Assembly (NCBI RefSeq): GCF_900100335.1
Contig: NZ_FNFE01000002.1
Span: 682,001-746,000 of the forward strand
Length of the DNA: 64,000 nucleotides
Source: Natronorubrum texcoconense
GTDB taxonomy: Archaea; Halobacteriota; Halobacteria; Halobacteriales; Natrialbaceae
Direction of reading: 5' to 3'
Shown: one piece after another, positions 1 to 8,689 of the stretch
Position numbering within the stretch: position 1 is the first letter of the stretch
Layout of the letters: each line of letters starts with the position of its first letter
Position numbers and translations under genes: made by a program
Notes under the pieces: model-generated
Told to the model about the DNA's origin: nothing
Seen by the model: only the letters and a program-made list of their open reading frames with translations
The model's database searches: none

Positions 1-179
1 CGCTCGGTCCGCAGTCGGACGACGGCGACGTTTCGCCGTGCTACCGGGCCTACATCGAACGCAACGACCACCGACCGGACGTCTGTACAATCTACTCGGC
101 GGTAACGGCCGGTTCGATCGAGGAGACGTGGATCAGGGCGAACGGCTCGGCGTTCGTCTCTCGAGACGACGTCCGGTAA
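1..179 (+). CDS. Small haloarchaeal protein, DUF7511-like (3' part only)
   Basis: The window opens inside a reading frame that runs from base 3 to a TAA at 177-179. The visible 58 residues contain the patterns CTIYSAV and ETWIRANG. Together these resemble the C-terminal half of the small haloarchaeal DUF7511 family, which is assigned from memory and has no known function. The N-terminus lies outside the window, so length and start cannot be judged. Composition is acidic and matches the neighbours. Confidence 0.55.
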   Translation, partial: LGPQSDDGDVSPCYRAYIERNDHRPDVCTIYSAVTAGSIEETWIRANGSAFVSRDDVR

Positions 180-276
180 CCGACCGAAGCCGTGATCGAA
201 CTGCCACCACGCAGTTCGAGATTCGATCCGCACCGATCGCCGATCAACCGACACCACCAGCGACCACCCAAATTCA

Positions 277-534
277 ATGTCAAACGCGTTCCAGACGGCC
301 GTCAAACCGGCCGTCCACCACACCGAACGACACGACGCGATCGACCGACTGATCGACGAGAACGAACGGACGAACCTCTCGATAATCGTCCAGATGGGCG
401 GCCTCCGCGCCAGCTTCCGGCGACAGGCACTCGAGGGGCTCGCGGACTGTAACGCGACCGACGAACTCGAGGAACTGGCCGAAGAGACGGCGATCGAGCC
501 GTCACTGCGCCGCCGGGCGGCCGCCCTCCGCTAA
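277..534 (+). CDS. Hypothetical haloarchaeal protein, 85 aa
   Basis: An 85-residue, highly charged, probably all-helical protein with no membrane segment, cysteine cluster or known motif. It starts at ATG 277 about 100 bp after the preceding stop. An LSIIVQMGG segment followed by SFRRQALEGLA suggests two or three amphipathic helices. I do not recognise the family. Codon use is typical for the window, with GC-rich third positions, which supports real coding. Function is unknown; a small DNA- or protein-binding helical protein is possible but not shown. Confidence 0.6.
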   Translation: MSNAFQTAVKPAVHHTERHDAIDRLIDENERTNLSIIVQMGGLRASFRRQALEGLADCNATDELEELAEETAIEPSLRRRAAALR

Positions 535-669
535 GAGCGGTGCTCGAAAGCTGTCCCGACGGCAGATGCCGACGGCGTGGTAATCCGCGTCGTCGGATCG
601 CGCTCGACGAGTGCCGGCGAGAGACCGCTCGTGCTTTTTGTATCTGTGCATCGTGAGTCGATACTGGCT

Positions 670-822
670 ATGTCCTACACCTGTTCCACCTGCGACGACT
701 CGTTCAAGTCCGCGGCCGGCGTCACCCAGCACGTCGCGCTGCACCACAACACCTGTGCCGTCTGTGACGATTCGTTCGACGAGACCGACGAACTCCGCGA
801 GCACATCCACGCGACGCACTGA
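670..822 (+). CDS. Small protein with two C2H2 zinc fingers, 50 aa
   Basis: The 50 residues consist almost entirely of two C2H2-type fingers: CSTC with HVALHH, then CAVC with HIHATH. Each has the classic C-x2-C ... H-x3-5-H spacing and a hydrophobic residue in the finger core. The start is taken at ATG 670 because the product begins directly before finger 1 (MSYTCSTC). The upstream extension of the same frame is arginine-rich and looks non-coding. Such mini zinc-finger proteins are common in haloarchaea and are thought to bind nucleic acid or protein partners; the target here is unknown. Confidence 0.8.
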   Translation: MSYTCSTCDDSFKSAAGVTQHVALHHNTCAVCDDSFDETDELREHIHATH

Positions 823-950
823 CGAGCGACCGACGCACCGAGGCCGGCGTCGGCGAGCGACTGCGGAACGACTCCATCGTCCATCTTTCTGCGGACGTCG
901 AAATCGCTACTGGAGAGCGGACGGGCCGTCGCACGCTCGAGAACCGCTAC

Positions 951-2270
951 TCAACAGTCGCAGTACTCCGGCTCGCAGCACTCGAGATCGTCTAAGAGCA
1001 TCTGCTTCTCGCGATAGGCCTCGAGCGGTGCGGTGTCGACGCCGAGGCGCTCGCCGACGGTTTCGGCGACGACGGCGAACCGCTGGCGGAACTTGTAGAT
1101 GAAACAGAACTGCTGGCCGTTGTGAGCCACTTGTGGGCCGACGAGAAACAGTCCCGGCGTCTCGGTCGATTCGTCGCGATCGGTGAGGGCGGGAAATCCG
1201 CGGTCGTCGAACGCGAATAGGTCGTCGACGAGCGTGAGACTCCCCTCGAACCCCGTTGTGAGAATTGGCGGCGTACTCGAGTGAATCCGATCACCGTCCT
1301 CGGTGACGACGGCGAACCCGTCGCTATCGAGGTCGATATCGGCTTCACTCGCCGACTCGCGATCGATTCGTTCGACGCGAGCCTCGGTGACGAGATCGAT
1401 CGGTCGGCCGGCCTCGAGCGCCGTCTCGAGTCGTTCCGTCGTCCGGGGCGAGAGCACCTCGCTGGGATCGGGGCTGCGGTACTGCCACGGGCCGTCGTCG
1501 TCCAGCACGGTGACGGAGAGCCCGGCGTCGGCCAGTCCGAGTGCGGCATCGATACCGCTCTCCGCCCCGCCAACGATCACGGCGTCGTCCGCGGCGGGGA
1601 TCGCGACGCCGGCACCGTCGGCCGCGACCGGTGTCGACGATTCCGGTTCCTCCGGCTCCGTCTCGCAGTCGGGAGCTGGGTTTTCGGTGGCTGAATCGGT
1701 CGAGTGCTGATCGGCGTAGGCCGACCACGAGTCGATCGTCGAGACGTGAACCGCGTCGGACGCGCCCGGAATCGACCCGCTCGAGGGGTACTGGTACTGT
1801 CCTGCGGCCCAGACGACGTACTGTGCGGCGATGGTCCCTCCACTGGTCTCGAGCGTGAACCCGCCTCGATTCGCGTCGCCTTCGTCCCCGCTCCGTTCGT
1901 CGGCCGACTCGTCGCCGTCGGGAACGACGGCCTCGACGTCGACCCCGGTCTCGATCGGGAGCTCGTGGAACTCCGCGACTGCCTCGAGGTAGTCGGCGTA
2001 CTGGTCGCCGGTCGGATGCTCGCGAGCCAGCGCGAGCGCGGGCGAGGTGTCGAGCGTGATCGCGTTCAAGTCGCGCACGCCGAAGGCGTTGGCCGGGAAC
2101 GACGGTGTTAGGAGCCGCATCTCGTCGGGCCACTGTCGAAACGAGGCACCGATACGGTCGCGCTCGAGGACGGCGTACTCGAGATCGAGCCGCTCGAGCG
2201 CCACTGCAGTCCCGATTCCTGCGGGCCCGGCACCGACGATTGCAACGTCGATCGGTCGTGAGAGCGTCAT
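951..2270 (-). CDS. FAD/NAD(P)-dependent oxidoreductase
   Basis: This 439-residue flavoprotein has an N-terminal dinucleotide-binding signature GAGPAGIGTA at residues 13-22 and a second Rossmann motif (IVGGAESGIDAA) near residue 230. That is the layout of the YpdA / flavin-monooxygenase-like pyridine nucleotide-disulfide oxidoreductases. A low-complexity acidic linker (about residues 195-225) separates the halves. The C-terminus ends ECCEPEYCDC, with four cysteines in the last ten residues that could bind a metal or take part in thiol chemistry. It starts at ATG 2270, 26 bp from a strong palindrome that overlaps its likely TATA region. Substrate unknown; thiol or disulfide redox balance is plausible. 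Confidence 0.8.
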   Translation of the reverse strand: MTLSRPIDVAIVGAGPAGIGTAVALERLDLEYAVLERDRIGASFRQWPDEMRLLTPSFPANAFGVRDLNAITLDTSPALALAREHPTGDQYADYLEAVAEFHELPIETGVDVEAVVPDGDESADERSGDEGDANRGGFTLETSGGTIAAQYVVWAAGQYQYPSSGSIPGASDAVHVSTIDSWSAYADQHSTDSATENPAPDCETEPEEPESSTPVAADGAGVAIPAADDAVIVGGAESGIDAALGLADAGLSVTVLDDDGPWQYRSPDPSEVLSPRTTERLETALEAGRPIDLVTEARVERIDRESASEADIDLDSDGFAVVTEDGDRIHSSTPPILTTGFEGSLTLVDDLFAFDDRGFPALTDRDESTETPGLFLVGPQVAHNGQQFCFIYKFRQRFAVVAETVGERLGVDTAPLEAYREKQMLLDDLECCEPEYCDC

Positions 2271-2296
2271 TCGGTACTAGCAACAGCCTCGACATT

Positions 2297-2326
2297 ATTA
2301 ACAACTTTGGTCCACAGGTTGTTAAT
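2297..2326. promoter_or_regulatory. Perfect 9-12-9 palindrome, likely operator
   Basis: ATTAACAAC at 2297-2305 is repeated as its exact reverse complement GTTGTTAAT at 2318-2326. It lies 26-56 bp upstream of the FAD oxidoreductase start, where a haloarchaeal TATA box (TTAATAAT on the minus strand) would sit, so a dimeric regulator bound here should repress that gene. The purU gene on the other strand starts 134 bp away and might also be affected. Confidence 0.6.
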
Positions 2327-2459
2327 CGTGGGCAAAAATAAGCTCGGACATAGTATCGTTCCATTCTCAGGAGCATCCACGGAAAGCAGGACTTTTGACT
2401 ACAGGTAGACTCAAACTCGTACTGATGACTCTCCATTCGCCCGAGCGGAGGTGGCTGCG

Positions 2460-3410
2460 ATGACGACCGACATCACCGAAATCACCGTGATCGGGGACGA
2501 CGACACCGGGCTCATCGCCCGGGTGACGAGCCTCCTGTTCGAGCGCGGAATCAACATCGAGGATCTCGATCAGGCCGTCCGCGACGGCGTCTTCCGCATG
2601 TATCTCGCCGTCGACACCTCCGAGATGGTCTGTACCGAAGAGACGCTTCGCGAGGATCTCTCCGAGCTCGGCGACGACCTCGGACTCGACGTCCAGGTTC
2701 GGTTCCCCGCCGACCGCGACAGCCAGCAGATCGCCGTCCTCGTCACGAAGGAGAGCCACTGTCTCGAGGCGATGTTCGAGGCGTGGGCCAACGACGAACT
2801 CGGCGCGGACATCGGCGTCGTCATCGGGAACCACGACGACCTCCAGCCGCTGGCCGAGCACTACGACGTCCCGTTCCACGACATCGGCGACGAGGGCGGC
2901 CAGCAGAACGAGGACGAACTTCTCGAACTCCTCGCCGAGTACGACGTCGACCTGATCGTCCTCGCGCGGTACATGCGCATCCTCAGCCCGAACGTCGTCT
3001 TCCGCTACGAGGACCGCATCATCAACGTTCACCCCTCGCTACTGCCCGCGTTCCCCGGCGCCGAAGCGTACCGACAGGCCATCGAAGAGGGCGTCCGCGT
3101 CGCCGGCGTCACCGCCCACTACGTGACGACCGACCTCGATCAGGGACCGATCATCACCCAGCGCGCGTTCGACGTCCCCGACGACGCCGAGCTAGACGAC
3201 ATGAAACACAGCGGTCAGCCGCTGGAGGCGGACGCCCTGCTCGAGGCCGTCAAACTCCACCTGAACGGCGACGTTTCGGTCCACCGCGGTCGAACGTCGG
3301 TCCGGGAGAACGGCGACGAGTACCAGCTCGGCCTGCCCGACGAGGTCGACGAGTTCACGCCGGACCGGCCGGTCGACGGGATCGGAAGCGTCGTCGCGAA
3401 CAACCAGTAG
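2460..3410 (+). CDS. purU: Formyltetrahydrofolate deformylase
   Basis: The 316-residue product has an N-terminal ACT-type domain (about residues 1-85, ITVIGDDDTGLIARV) and a C-terminal formyl-transferase-fold hydrolase domain. The latter carries the diagnostic NVHPSLLPAFPGA and GVTAHYVTTDLDQGPII motifs. It hydrolyses 10-formyl-tetrahydrofolate to formate and tetrahydrofolate in the cytoplasm, balancing one-carbon pools and supplying formate. A GTG at 2451 is in frame, but ATG 2460 is preferred because a GGAGGTG Shine-Dalgarno-like stretch ends about 6 nt before it. There is a C-terminal extension of roughly 45 residues beyond the usual bacterial end. purC and a formamidase lie nearby, consistent with formate metabolism. 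Confidence 0.88.
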   Translation: MTTDITEITVIGDDDTGLIARVTSLLFERGINIEDLDQAVRDGVFRMYLAVDTSEMVCTEETLREDLSELGDDLGLDVQVRFPADRDSQQIAVLVTKESHCLEAMFEAWANDELGADIGVVIGNHDDLQPLAEHYDVPFHDIGDEGGQQNEDELLELLAEYDVDLIVLARYMRILSPNVVFRYEDRIINVHPSLLPAFPGAEAYRQAIEEGVRVAGVTAHYVTTDLDQGPIITQRAFDVPDDAELDDMKHSGQPLEADALLEAVKLHLNGDVSVHRGRTSVRENGDEYQLGLPDEVDEFTPDRPVDGIGSVVANNQ

Positions 3411-3481
3411 TCGGACTGTTCGATACTGAATTCGACGGGGGAGTACCCACCCCTCGCGATTCGCTCGCCCGCTGTGTCGAC

Positions 3482-3640
3482 CTATGACTCCCAGTTCTCG
3501 AGACAGTCGTCGTTGCAGAAATGCAGGTACACCGCCTCGCTCTCCTCGAGCGTCGTGACGACGCGTTGCTCGGATGACGTTGCTACGGGGTCGCCACACG
3601 CTGGACACTCGGGTGAGTCTTCGTCCGTCGAATCAGCCAT
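3482..3640 (-). CDS. Small zinc-ribbon protein, 52 aa (DUF7576-like)
   Basis: This short frame encodes 52 residues with a CPACG knuckle near the N-terminus and a HFCNDDC knuckle near the C-terminus. The C-x2-C plus C-x3-C pair is typical of haloarchaeal one-domain zinc ribbons, and the end CLENWES matches that family as I remember it. It lies convergent to purU with its ATG at 3640. Such proteins are often regulatory or chaperone-like, but no role has been fixed for this one. Confidence 0.65.
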   Translation of the reverse strand: MADSTDEDSPECPACGDPVATSSEQRVVTTLEESEAVYLHFCNDDCLENWES

Positions 3641-3872
3641 TAGATGTTCGAAGGGACAAGAGCCACTTGAACGAACCTATTGCGGCGGAATCGGCCATCG
3701 GCCGGTACCTCCCCCGCTCGAGGGGAACGTAGGCGAACGGGCGGCCTCGAGCGACGACTCGGTGGAGTCGATCAGGCGTCCGCCGGATCGCCGTCATATC
3801 CGCGGACAGCGACTGGGTCGTGGTTCCGGGAGCAGTAGTCTTATCGCCGATTCGGTCGTAGATTGGTACGTT

Positions 3873-5180
3873 ATGGCACAACAAGAAGTCCAACAGGAGT
3901 TGTACGTCGATCAGTACACGCTCGGACTCGTGGGTCCCGACCAGGAGTGGGCGGGGACCGTCGCGGACGGCGGAACGATCCGAACGTACACGCCGCCGGG
4001 CTGCTGGGGACCGATGGTCACCCCCGAGTTCCGCGGGGGCCACGAGGTCACCCGACCGATTCGCGTCGAGGGGGCGTCCGTCGGCGACGCGGTCGCGCTC
4101 CGCATTCGGGACGTCGAGGTGACGAGCATGGCGACGAGTACGGGATCGATGGCCGAACGCGAGGACGCTTTCGGCGACGACCCGTTCGTCGATCATCGCT
4201 GTCCGGAGTGCGGGACGGAGTGGCCCGAAACGATCGTCGAAGGCACCGGAGAGGAGTCGATCAAGTGCGCCGAGTGCGGCGCGAACGCCTCCTCCTTCGG
4301 CTTCGAGTACGGCTACACCGTCGCGTTCGACGACGACAACACCGTCGGGATCACGCTCGACGAGGACGCCGCCCACGAACTCGCGGAGAACGCCGAGGAG
4401 GTGATGGATATACCCGAGAACTCCCGCCAGCACCCCATCCTGCTGTACGAACCCGGCGAGATGCCCGGCACACTGGGACGGCTTCGACCGTTCATCGGCA
4501 ACGTCGGCACCACGCCGCCGGTCACGATGCCCGACTCGCACAACGCGGGCGACTTCGGCCAGTTCCTCATCGGGGCCGAACACGACTACGGCGTCGAGAC
4601 CGAAGCCGACCTCGAGGATCGAACCGACGGCCACATGGACATCCCGCAGGTCCGGCCGGGTGCAACACTGATCTGTCCCGTCAAGGTCGACGGCGCCGGC
4701 GTCTACGTCGGCGACCTCCACGCGAATCAGGGCGACGGCGAACTCTCCCTGCACACGACCGACGTCAGCGGGACGGTCACGATGGACGTCGAAGTTATCG
4801 AGGGACTCGACATCGACGGCCCCCTCCTCCTCCCTCCAGAGGAGGACCTCCCCTTCATCAGCAAACCCTACAGCGACGAGGAGCGCGAAGCCGGCTGCGA
4901 ACTCGGCGCCCAACACGGCGTCGACGTCGAGGACGATATGGGCCCGATCCAGGTGATCGGCTCCGGCGCGACGGTCAACGACGCCACGCAGAACGCCTTC
5001 GACCGCGCGACCGACCTCCTCGAGATGAGCGAGGGCGAGGTCCGCTCGCGGTGTACGTTCACCGGCGGCGTCCAGATCGGGCGGCTCCCCGGCGTCGTGC
5101 AACTCGACCTGCTCGCGCCGATGGGGGTGCTCGAGGAGCGCGGCATCGGTCACCTGGTGCGCGAGCAGTACGAGTTGTAG
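3873..5180 (+). CDS. Acetamidase/formamidase family protein with inserted zinc ribbon
   Basis: The 435-residue protein belongs to the acetamidase/formamidase family, which hydrolyses formamide or acetamide to ammonia and the acid. Visible family hallmarks are GVYVGDLHANQGDGE, MPDSHNAGDF and RPGATLICPVKV. Between about residues 108 and 140 it carries a zinc ribbon, C110-x2-C113 and C132-x2-C135, inserted in the first beta domain. The start at ATG 3873 (MAQQEVQQ) follows an AT-richer stretch; the frame is open upstream but arginine/serine-rich and implausible. Substrate range is not readable from sequence. A nearby purU suggests a formate or ammonia context. Confidence 0.85.
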   Translation: MAQQEVQQELYVDQYTLGLVGPDQEWAGTVADGGTIRTYTPPGCWGPMVTPEFRGGHEVTRPIRVEGASVGDAVALRIRDVEVTSMATSTGSMAEREDAFGDDPFVDHRCPECGTEWPETIVEGTGEESIKCAECGANASSFGFEYGYTVAFDDDNTVGITLDEDAAHELAENAEEVMDIPENSRQHPILLYEPGEMPGTLGRLRPFIGNVGTTPPVTMPDSHNAGDFGQFLIGAEHDYGVETEADLEDRTDGHMDIPQVRPGATLICPVKVDGAGVYVGDLHANQGDGELSLHTTDVSGTVTMDVEVIEGLDIDGPLLLPPEEDLPFISKPYSDEEREAGCELGAQHGVDVEDDMGPIQVIGSGATVNDATQNAFDRATDLLEMSEGEVRSRCTFTGGVQIGRLPGVVQLDLLAPMGVLEERGIGHLVREQYEL

Positions 5181-5192
5181 GAACTCGGGCCG

Positions 5193-5459
5193 TTATTTTC
5201 GAGAGCCGCCCTGAACCGCGGGCGTCAGCGACAGCGACGCGTCGCCCGAAACCGGGTCCTCGAGTCCGACGCGCTCACCATCGATCGAGACCCTGACGCT
5301 CGGTCGCAGGTCGTCGCCGTCGTAGAGGTACTGGGCCGCTCGCGGATACGCATCGGCAAAGTCGTCGATAGCATCCCCAACGGTATCGCCGTCGAACTCG
5401 AGCGACACCGTCTTCGCCCCGGTCGCGCTTCGCAACGGGCCGTACACCGTGATATCCAT
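5193..5459 (-). CDS. MoaD/SAMP-like ubiquitin-fold modifier
   Basis: The 88-residue beta-grasp protein opens with MDITVYGPLRSATGAKTVSL and ends with VQGGSRK. Length and pattern fit the MoaD/ThiS-like small archaeal modifiers, which carry sulfur for molybdopterin or tRNA thiolation, or are conjugated to lysines as ubiquitin-like tags. Those functions need a C-terminal Gly-Gly. Here the Gly-Gly is followed by Ser-Arg-Lys, so activation would need trimming. The start is placed at ATG 5459; an upstream in-frame extension lacks family character. It is convergent with the formamidase gene. Confidence 0.7.
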   Translation of the reverse strand: MDITVYGPLRSATGAKTVSLEFDGDTVGDAIDDFADAYPRAAQYLYDGDDLRPSVRVSIDGERVGLEDPVSGDASLSLTPAVQGGSRK

Positions 5460-5592
5460 GCTCGTACGCGAGACTGGTTTCGGAGGACCATAACGTCGAT
5501 CCCCGATTCGAGTCAATTCGGACGGAAAGACGCGGGACTCGGGACTGATCCCACTGCGTACGAGAACCGTCCGCAAAAACGAACCGCGAACC

Positions 5593-5805
5593 TCAGTCGT
5601 CGCTCGGCTCGGCGCTCGGCGTGGCCGACGACGTGCTCGTGGCGCTCAACTGCTCGGCCCACGAGTCGGAGACGAGCGGCGCGAGGGCGAAGAAGACCAT
5701 CGCGCAGACGATGACGGCGAGCATGACGCTCGCGACGATCGTGATACCGTACGTTGGGTCAAACGGGACGATGCTCGTGACGATTCCACTGGCAGCGAGG
5801 GACAT
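5593..5805 (-). CDS. Small single-pass membrane protein, 70 aa
   Basis: Seventy residues with one clear transmembrane helix (about residues 20-45, ITIVASVMLAVIVCAMVFFA). A Ser/Thr/Ala/Asp-rich tail of about 22 residues follows and is probably cytoplasmic or extracellular linker. I recognise no family. The amino-acid pattern (hydrophobic block, then acidic low-complexity end) is typical of small haloarchaeal membrane proteins, and no better frame overlaps it. Confidence 0.5.
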   Translation of the reverse strand: MSLAASGIVTSIVPFDPTYGITIVASVMLAVIVCAMVFFALAPLVSDSWAEQLSATSTSSATPSAEPSDD

Positions 5806-6046
5806 CGGTACTCGAGCGTATGGTTGTGGAGCAGTCGATATGAGGATTACCTTTCAAACAGCGGATGGTAATGGCTAGCGAACTACACAGCGACGAGACG
5901 AAACCGCCGGAGTGCGCTTCGGCGTGAGCCAGAGCTACGACCGATCTATCGTGACAGTACCTGGAGCGAACGCCGCCCGGGACAGCCGCTCGTAGTCGAG
6001 ACGAAGTAGCCGAACCGCAACGAACGACGGATTCCGGTATCGATCC

Positions 6047-7066
6047 TTACAGCCGCTGGACGGCCCCGATCGCACTCGAGAGCGGCGGCGCGTCGAACAG
6101 CTCCTGGCCGGTGTAGGCGTTCGCGCCGGCACAGTACAGATCCCGCGCCGTCTCGAGGACGCCCTCCTCGAGCGGCTCCGGCGACTCGTCACAGAGGGAC
6201 TTCCAGTCCGCGACGTCCTCCTGCTTCGCTTCGGCCTTCGCGGCCTCGACGGCCTGGACCCACTCGGGCTGAGTGCGCTTGTGGTGCTGGCGGAGGACCT
6301 CCTTCGAAAGCTGGGTGCCCTCGTAGCTGAAGCGGTTCTCGTCGAACGTGCCGACGACGTCAGCGACGCGGATCTCGCCCTGGTAGTAGAGACACTCGAT
6401 CTTACCGTCCTCGTGGACCAGCCCGGCCGATTCGGCCTGCTCGGTGACGATCCGGTTGACCTCGCGAGCGACGGACTCGAGGTCGTCGATGTCGGCGACG
6501 CCCGCGATCGCGTCGGCCTCCTCGCGATCGAGCTGTCGGTCACCCTCCTCGTACTTCGTCGTGAATTCGACGATCGGCTCTTCGAGGTCGACGACTTCCT
6601 CGGGCCAGCTCTCGAACTCGAGGCCGTGGTCCGCGGGATCGGTCCGCCGGCGCAGACTCGAGCCGACCGGAACGCGGTTCCGGAAGACGACCTCGAGCGG
6701 GATCAGGTAGTTCTCGCCGGCCGCGTCGTGGTAGTGGTCGTAATCGTACTCCCGACCCTCGTTGGGCAGGTCGGGGACCTGCGTGAGGTCGATGGCCATC
6801 TCCCACGGCGGGCGCGACGAATCCGCGAGGGGGACGACGTCACCGTCTTCGACGACACCGCGGTAGTGGGTCGGGACGCCTTCGGACTCGAGCAGTTCGA
6901 AGTTGTACGCGCCCATCGCACAGAGGCTCGCGCCTTTCTCGGGGATCTGGTCGGGCATCTGTCCCCAGTCGAACACCGAGTAGGCGTCGGTGAAGACGAA
7001 CGAGCCGGCCCCGAACTCGTCGTCGGTCGCCGCCTCTTCGATGCGGAACTCTTTGACACTCGTCAT
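6047..7066 (-). CDS. purC: Phosphoribosylaminoimidazole-succinocarboxamide synthase (SAICAR synthetase)
   Basis: The 339-residue enzyme carries SAICAR synthetase motifs: [16 protein letters not shown] near residue 33, [17 protein letters not shown], then DGKIECLY and [14 protein letters not shown] toward the C-terminus. It joins aspartate to CAIR with ATP in step 8 of purine synthesis, in the cytoplasm. ATG 7066 (MTSVKEF) is chosen over an in-frame start three codons upstream because the family begins there. The gene stands alone, with no other pur genes adjacent except purU at 2.4 kb. Confidence 0.9.
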   Translation of the reverse strand: MTSVKEFRIEEAATDDEFGAGSFVFTDAYSVFDWGQMPDQIPEKGASLCAMGAYNFELLESEGVPTHYRGVVEDGDVVPLADSSRPPWEMAIDLTQVPDLPNEGREYDYDHYHDAAGENYLIPLEVVFRNRVPVGSSLRRRTDPADHGLEFESWPEEVVDLEEPIVEFTTKYEEGDRQLDREEADAIAGVADIDDLESVAREVNRIVTEQAESAGLVHEDGKIECLYYQGEIRVADVVGTFDENRFSYEGTQLSKEVLRQHHKRTQPEWVQAVEAAKAEAKQEDVADWKSLCDESPEPLEEGVLETARDLYCAGANAYTGQELFDAPPLSSAIGAVQRL

Positions 7067-7178
7067 ACGAGACACCTCAAGACGTAGCCGCCGCCGCGGT
7101 TCATACCCCAGTTGCCGTGGCCGGACCGTAAGAAGGTTTCAGTATCCGGCGGCGTCTCGAGTCCAGCCGCGGGTCGTC

Positions 7179-8525
7179 TCACACCCCGCTGGATCGCCGC
7201 CTATCGGCCATCGAGACGCCGACGATCACCGACGCGGCGACGAGCAGGATTCCGACGATGACGAGGAACGCGGCGCCGACGGACACCTCGTCGATGACGA
7301 CGCCTAACAGCGCCGGGCTGATCACCGCGCCCAGCGAGAGCCCGGTGAAGAAGAAGCCGAAGCTCTTGCCGGTCGAGCCGGCTTCGGCGACGGTGGTCGC
7401 GAACGTATCCCGCGAGGGGAGCGCGACGCCGATGGCCAGCCCGATGCACGTAAAGAGGGCGGCAGCGGCGACGAAACTCGCGGAGGAGGGGATTATCACG
7501 GCGAGGAAGACGCCCGCAGCGGCGGCCACGAACGCGACGACGAGGACTGGCTGAAACGGGAGGCGGTCGGCGAGCGGGCCGCCCGCGATGACGCCGACCG
7601 CCGTTCCGACGAGGTAGGCGGTCAGCAGGTTGTTCGCGCTCGCGTCGCCGAAGCCGAGCGAGTCGACGGCGAACACGGTCGTGAACGACTGGAGCCCGAC
7701 GATCGCCATCATCGAGAGCAGGTAGAATCCGAACACGACGAGCAGTTTCGGTCGGAGGAGTTGCGAGACGGTCGCGACGAATCCACCGTCGTCGTCGCTC
7801 GCATCGGGATCGGGTTCGTTTTCGGAATTGCGTTCGTTTTCGGGCCCGCCGTAATCGTCGGAGCCTGCGGCCTCCGCAGGTTCGCCCGAGCCGTCCGCGG
7901 ACGCCGCTTGCTCGCGCTCGCGGATCTGTCGTCTGTAGACCGGTGCGGCCGTCACTAGCAGTATCGCGGCGTAGACGAAGCCGAGCGATCCGACGGCGAG
8001 CAGCGCCGGCTGCCAACCGTACCTGATGCCGATTCCGCCCACCAGTACGGGCGCCGCGGCGAAGCCGGCGAAGCCGCCGAAGGTGTGCAGACTGAACGCC
8101 GTTCCTTGATTCTCGCTGGTCGTCACGCTCTCGAGGAACGCGTAGTCCGCGGGGTGAAAGACCGACTGTCCGATGCCCGAGAGGAACGCGAAGGCGAGCA
8201 GCATCCAGTACCCCGTCGCCAGACCGGAGAGGGACACGCCGAGGGAGGTGACGACGAGTCCGCCCACGAGAATCCGCTTGGCGCCGATTCGGTCGACGAG
8301 TTCGCCCAACGGAATCTGCAGGAACAGCGTCGGGAGATAGATCGCCGTGACGAGCAGTCCGAGCTGGGCCGTCGTGAGGTCGAACTCGGCGCCAAGCAGC
8401 GGAAACAGCGGCGGAAACGCGAGCAGATAGACGTGAGAGAGGAAGTGCGCACCGGAAACCGCACCGACGATGTATCTCGTCCCGCCGCGTCGAAATCGCG
8501 GGTTCGCGTCGGTTCGAGATCCCAT
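7179..8525 (-). CDS. MFS transporter
   Basis: A 448-residue major facilitator with 12 predicted membrane helices in two halves. The first half shows the classic loop motif GELVDRIGAKRILVGG after helix 2. The halves are joined by a long, very acidic cytoplasmic loop (roughly residues 205-250, rich in Glu, Asp, Ser and Asn) that is typical of halophiles. ATG 8525 (MGSRTDANPRF) is used; upstream in-frame codons do not fit. Substrate cannot be told. It is divergent from cofH. Confidence 0.85.
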   Translation of the reverse strand: MGSRTDANPRFRRGGTRYIVGAVSGAHFLSHVYLLAFPPLFPLLGAEFDLTTAQLGLLVTAIYLPTLFLQIPLGELVDRIGAKRILVGGLVVTSLGVSLSGLATGYWMLLAFAFLSGIGQSVFHPADYAFLESVTTSENQGTAFSLHTFGGFAGFAAAPVLVGGIGIRYGWQPALLAVGSLGFVYAAILLVTAAPVYRRQIREREQAASADGSGEPAEAAGSDDYGGPENERNSENEPDPDASDDDGGFVATVSQLLRPKLLVVFGFYLLSMMAIVGLQSFTTVFAVDSLGFGDASANNLLTAYLVGTAVGVIAGGPLADRLPFQPVLVVAFVAAAAGVFLAVIIPSSASFVAAAALFTCIGLAIGVALPSRDTFATTVAEAGSTGKSFGFFFTGLSLGAVISPALLGVVIDEVSVGAAFLVIVGILLVAASVIVGVSMADRRRSSGV

Positions 8526-8689
8526 TCGTCTACCACCGGGACCTACCGGGGGTTGATTGTTACGAATCGAAATCTGCGACGCGATCACGCTGCGATGCAA
8601 CCGCCAGCGACCGAGTGACCGCTCTCTCGACCGGTCGAGTCCGTCGATAATCCACACGCTTTTCTCGCTGTACTGGTATTGGTAGGGCG

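Noticed and set aside
3474-3872. N-terminal extension of the formamidase reading frame
   Set aside because: The extra 133 codons are Ser/Arg-rich, overlap the small zinc-ribbon gene on the other strand, and the family starts at ATG 3873.
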